Shown here: positions 61,962 to 64,000 of the stretch, piece after piece
Layout: each line of letters starts with the position of its first letter
How positions within the stretch are numbered: position 1 is the first letter of the stretch
Assembly (NCBI GenBank): GCA_945928575.1
Contig: CAMENP010000006.1
Location: 1-64,000 of the forward strand
DNA from: an uncultured Butyrivibrio sp.
GTDB taxonomy: Bacteria > Bacillota > Clostridia > Lachnospirales > Lachnospiraceae
Reading direction: 5' to 3'
DNA: 64,000 bases
The notes under the pieces: model-generated
Told to the model about the DNA's origin: nothing
What the model saw: the letters and a program-made list of their open reading frames with translations, nothing else
Databases searched by the model: none
Program-made: the position numbers and the translations under genes

Positions 61962-63577
61962 TATTTGGCCTCCTCTGTTGTTGTTTCCTCAGCAGTCGTC
62001 TCTTCGCTTCCCGATTCATAAAGTGAAGGGTCAGCAAATGAGCATGTCATCGAACAGCTTACGGTTACTACTCCGGATGCATCTATGCTCTCCGTAAATG
62101 ATGGTACATAGATATTGGAGATGCTCTTGTTTTCTTTAAGTTTAACAATAAAATCGGCAAGTGTTGTCTTGGAGCTTCCGGTGAATGTCAAAGTTGTGGC
62201 CCCATTGGCAACGGACATATTGGTTATTGATATATCCGAAGGCATTTCTTTTTCAAGATATTCGATGAAATCCATAAGATAATCATCATTGCTGTATGCC
62301 TGTATATCAAATTTGGCAGCATCACTGTACTTGTCCTTAGCTACATAATACTCGTCCGCTGTGGCTCTTATATATTCTTTATCCGCTATTTTCTTCTCAA
62401 GATCCGATTTTTCCCAGCTCTTGTTAATAAAAGAGACTAGAGGGAAAACGACCAGAAGCACACCGATAAATATGCTTACAAGAAGTATAAGTCTGAAGTA
62501 TTTACCCGTATTGGCGCTCTTGGCTTTCTCAAGTGCCGAACGCGGGGTAAAATTAACCGGATGTATCGTACATCCTACATTAGGTATGTATAATGTCATA
62601 TCTACAGGTTCGCTTCCGTCTGTCGGTGGAGGCGCTACCTGTCTTATCGCATCCAGCGATTCAACTTTAATATTAAGTTCGTACGAAAAAAGCTTCTCAA
62701 TTCCGTATACTCTCGAACCTTCGATAAGTATATATGCATTCTCGATAGGCGCCTGTGGGTTCTTGGATGTGTAATAATCCATAACACGGCTGATATTGTT
62801 GACAAGATATCTAAGTGAATCCGTCACATAATCGCCTTCTCCGAAAGAACCTTTGAGTGCATTATGAGTATCTGCCATCGCAAGCATTGCCTCATCATAG
62901 CTTATCTCACGTTTCTCCATAAGAGCATTGGCTATTGTGCTCTTGCCATACGGAACCGTTCTCATAAGCTGGAGAACGTTGCGGTTAAGAATCGTAACAA
63001 GTGTGCTGTCCTCCGACATCTGTATTACGATACTCGGTTTGGCATCAATCTGAAATCTTATAAACTGTAAAGTTGCATTTCCGGTATAATCAACCGCTTC
63101 GACATGGAATCCGAGCATTTCTGCAAGTGAATAATAATTCTCAACCATATCAACCGGTGCCGCAGCAACCATTACTCTTGTTTTCTTTAATCCTTCTTCC
63201 TCAATCGGTTCAAGTACCGTATGAGCAAGCACATAATCATCTATATTAACAGGGAAATACTCTGTCGCATTCGTAGTAATAAACTGTTTAAGTTTAGCCT
63301 CTTTAAGTTCAGGAGTTGTTACCTCCTTACTTGCTATTTTAGCTGACTGAATACAGAAAATAACATTTTTGGTTGTAATGCCATTGGCATCACACGCTTC
63401 TCTTATAGTCTTTGCCATAAGAGGAATATCAATAATCATGCCGTCTTCACATGCAGATGCAGGTGCCGGCACCGAAACTGCCGCATATACCTGAATTGAT
63501 TTCTGTGCGGAGTATGATACATCGCATAATTTGATATTATCATTTCCGATTGTAATTGTTAAAACTCTGGAAGCCAT
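61961..63577 (-). CDS. PilM-PilN fusion protein
   Basis: A 538-residue fusion of two type IV pilus assembly proteins. The first 325 residues are PilM-like (actin-like ATPase fold, MASRVLTITIGNDNIKLCDV at the start; KLKQFITTNATEYFPVNIDD near 95; MRTVPYGKSTIANAL near 210). HPVNFTPRSALEKAK (near 343) resembles the PilN N-terminal INLLP-type peptide that normally docks into PilM. A membrane helix (about 360-380), a coiled coil and a PilN ferredoxin-like domain (about 425-515) follow, ending in a Thr/Glu-rich tail. In most species these are separate genes. AGAGAGG precedes the start. Confidence 0.87.
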   Translation of the reverse strand: MASRVLTITIGNDNIKLCDVSYSAQKSIQVYAAVSVPAPASACEDGMIIDIPLMAKTIREACDANGITTKNVIFCIQSAKIASKEVTTPELKEAKLKQFITTNATEYFPVNIDDYVLAHTVLEPIEEEGLKKTRVMVAAAPVDMVENYYSLAEMLGFHVEAVDYTGNATLQFIRFQIDAKPSIVIQMSEDSTLVTILNRNVLQLMRTVPYGKSTIANALMEKREISYDEAMLAMADTHNALKGSFGEGDYVTDSLRYLVNNISRVMDYYTSKNPQAPIENAYILIEGSRVYGIEKLFSYELNIKVESLDAIRQVAPPPTDGSEPVDMTLYIPNVGCTIHPVNFTPRSALEKAKSANTGKYFRLILLVSIFIGVLLVVFPLVSFINKSWEKSDLEKKIADKEYIRATADEYYVAKDKYSDAAKFDIQAYSNDDYLMDFIEYLEKEMPSDISITNMSVANGATTLTFTGSSKTTLADFIVKLKENKSISNIYVPSFTESIDASGVVTVSCSMTCSFADPSLYESGSEETTAEETTTEEAK

Positions 63578-63637
63578 TAATATTTAAACCTCTCTTTACA
63601 CTGTTTCTGCGCCACGGCAGTCTTTATAATTCGTCGC

Positions 63638-64000
63638 TTAAAACAGCAACCCAATATACCAATTAAGAATCTGACTGCCAAACAGCATAACTATAAATAT
63701 ACCGATTGACAGATACGGTCCGAATGCAAGGACGCGTCCTTTGCCTTTAATCTTCATAAGTGTCAGATGCACTATGGAACCAATAATACAGCCAATGACA
63801 AGTGCCAGGATAATATGTTTCCATCCAAGCAGCAGTCCGGCCGCAAACATAAGCTTAATGTCTCCGCCGCCGATTCCTCTTCCGCCGGTAATAATAAACA
63901 GAAGCAGAAGAAATCCGCTGACGGATACCATTCCGATGAGATAATAAAGGAAATTATGATAATCAAGTGCCAGATGTATTGCACCGAGCACAAGGATCGT
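63638..64000 (-). CDS. Type IV prepilin peptidase, C-terminal part
   Basis: The 3' part (about 120 codons) of an A24-family prepilin peptidase; the gene runs past the window's right edge. The second catalytic motif GGGDIKLMFAAGLLLG with its aspartate is present, as are FGPYLSIG and four membrane helices. The first catalytic Asp and the methylase domain, if any, lie outside. The enzyme should process the four prepilins downstream. ATG 63991 is not a real start because the frame is open to the edge. Confidence 0.9.
   Translation of the reverse strand, partial: TILVLGAIHLALDYHNFLYYLIGMVSVSGFLLLLFIITGGRGIGGGDIKLMFAAGLLLGWKHIILALVIGCIIGSIVHLTLMKIKGKGRVLAFGPYLSIGIFIVMLFGSQILNWYIGLLF

Overview
The window comes from a motile, Gram-positive anaerobe of the Clostridia, most likely a flagellated member of the Lachnospiraceae (Lachnospira/Roseburia/Butyrivibrio-like). 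The reasons are a low-to-moderate GC content, a Bacillus/Clostridium-type fla-che operon with CheC, CheD and FliY, codY next to topA and flgB, an argC-argJ-argB-argD cluster, and a monoderm-type type IV pilus cluster. The genus is an inference. Almost every gene is on the minus strand; only argG is on the plus strand. No rRNA, tRNA, CRISPR array, transposase or phage gene was seen, and no gene-free stretch exceeds 300 bases.

Layout in plus-strand coordinates. (1) 54-6210: a competence/signalling operon read leftward from a good promoter: comEA, an OmpR-type response regulator, a histidine kinase whose N-terminus is split by an apparent frameshift, a GerMN lipoprotein, and comEC, which may use a rare AUU start. 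(2) 6220-7985: a small DMT-type membrane protein and an orphan solute-binding lipoprotein. (3) 8023-13920: arginine biosynthesis, argC-argJ-argB-argD leftward and argG rightward, with two mirrored promoters and a palindrome between them. (4) 13919-47629: about 33.6 kb holding 40 co-directional genes, flgB to a YceG-like gene. These encode the flagellar basal body, hook, export apparatus, C-ring, stator (motA/motB inserted between flbD and fliL), the flagellar GTPases FlhF and FlhG, a PilZ flagellar brake, the CheB/A/W/C/D/Y pathway, sigma-28, and a tail of poorly characterised genes including a SwrB-like candidate. Flagellin, cap, hook-junction genes, FlgM and CheR are absent here. (5) 47664-53342: codY, topA, dprA and comM. 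CodY-box-like sequences lie in the codY promoter and in the comM leader. (6) 53392-64000: a type IV pilus-like gene set: prepilin peptidase (cut by the window edge), a PilM-PilN fusion, an enlarged PilO-like protein, four minor prepilins (one very large and lacking Glu5) and a 935-residue secreted protein.

Together the genes describe a cell that swims by chemotaxis, builds a type IV pilus or pseudopilus, and carries much of a DNA-uptake pathway (ComEA, ComEC, DprA, ComM, pseudopilins). The nutrient sensor CodY probably controls its own gene and the comM-dprA-topA operon. The strongest candidates for new biology are the pilus cluster with its PilMN fusion and giant Glu5-less minor pilin, the RR-HK-GerMN-lipoprotein module inside the com operon, and the CodY wiring.
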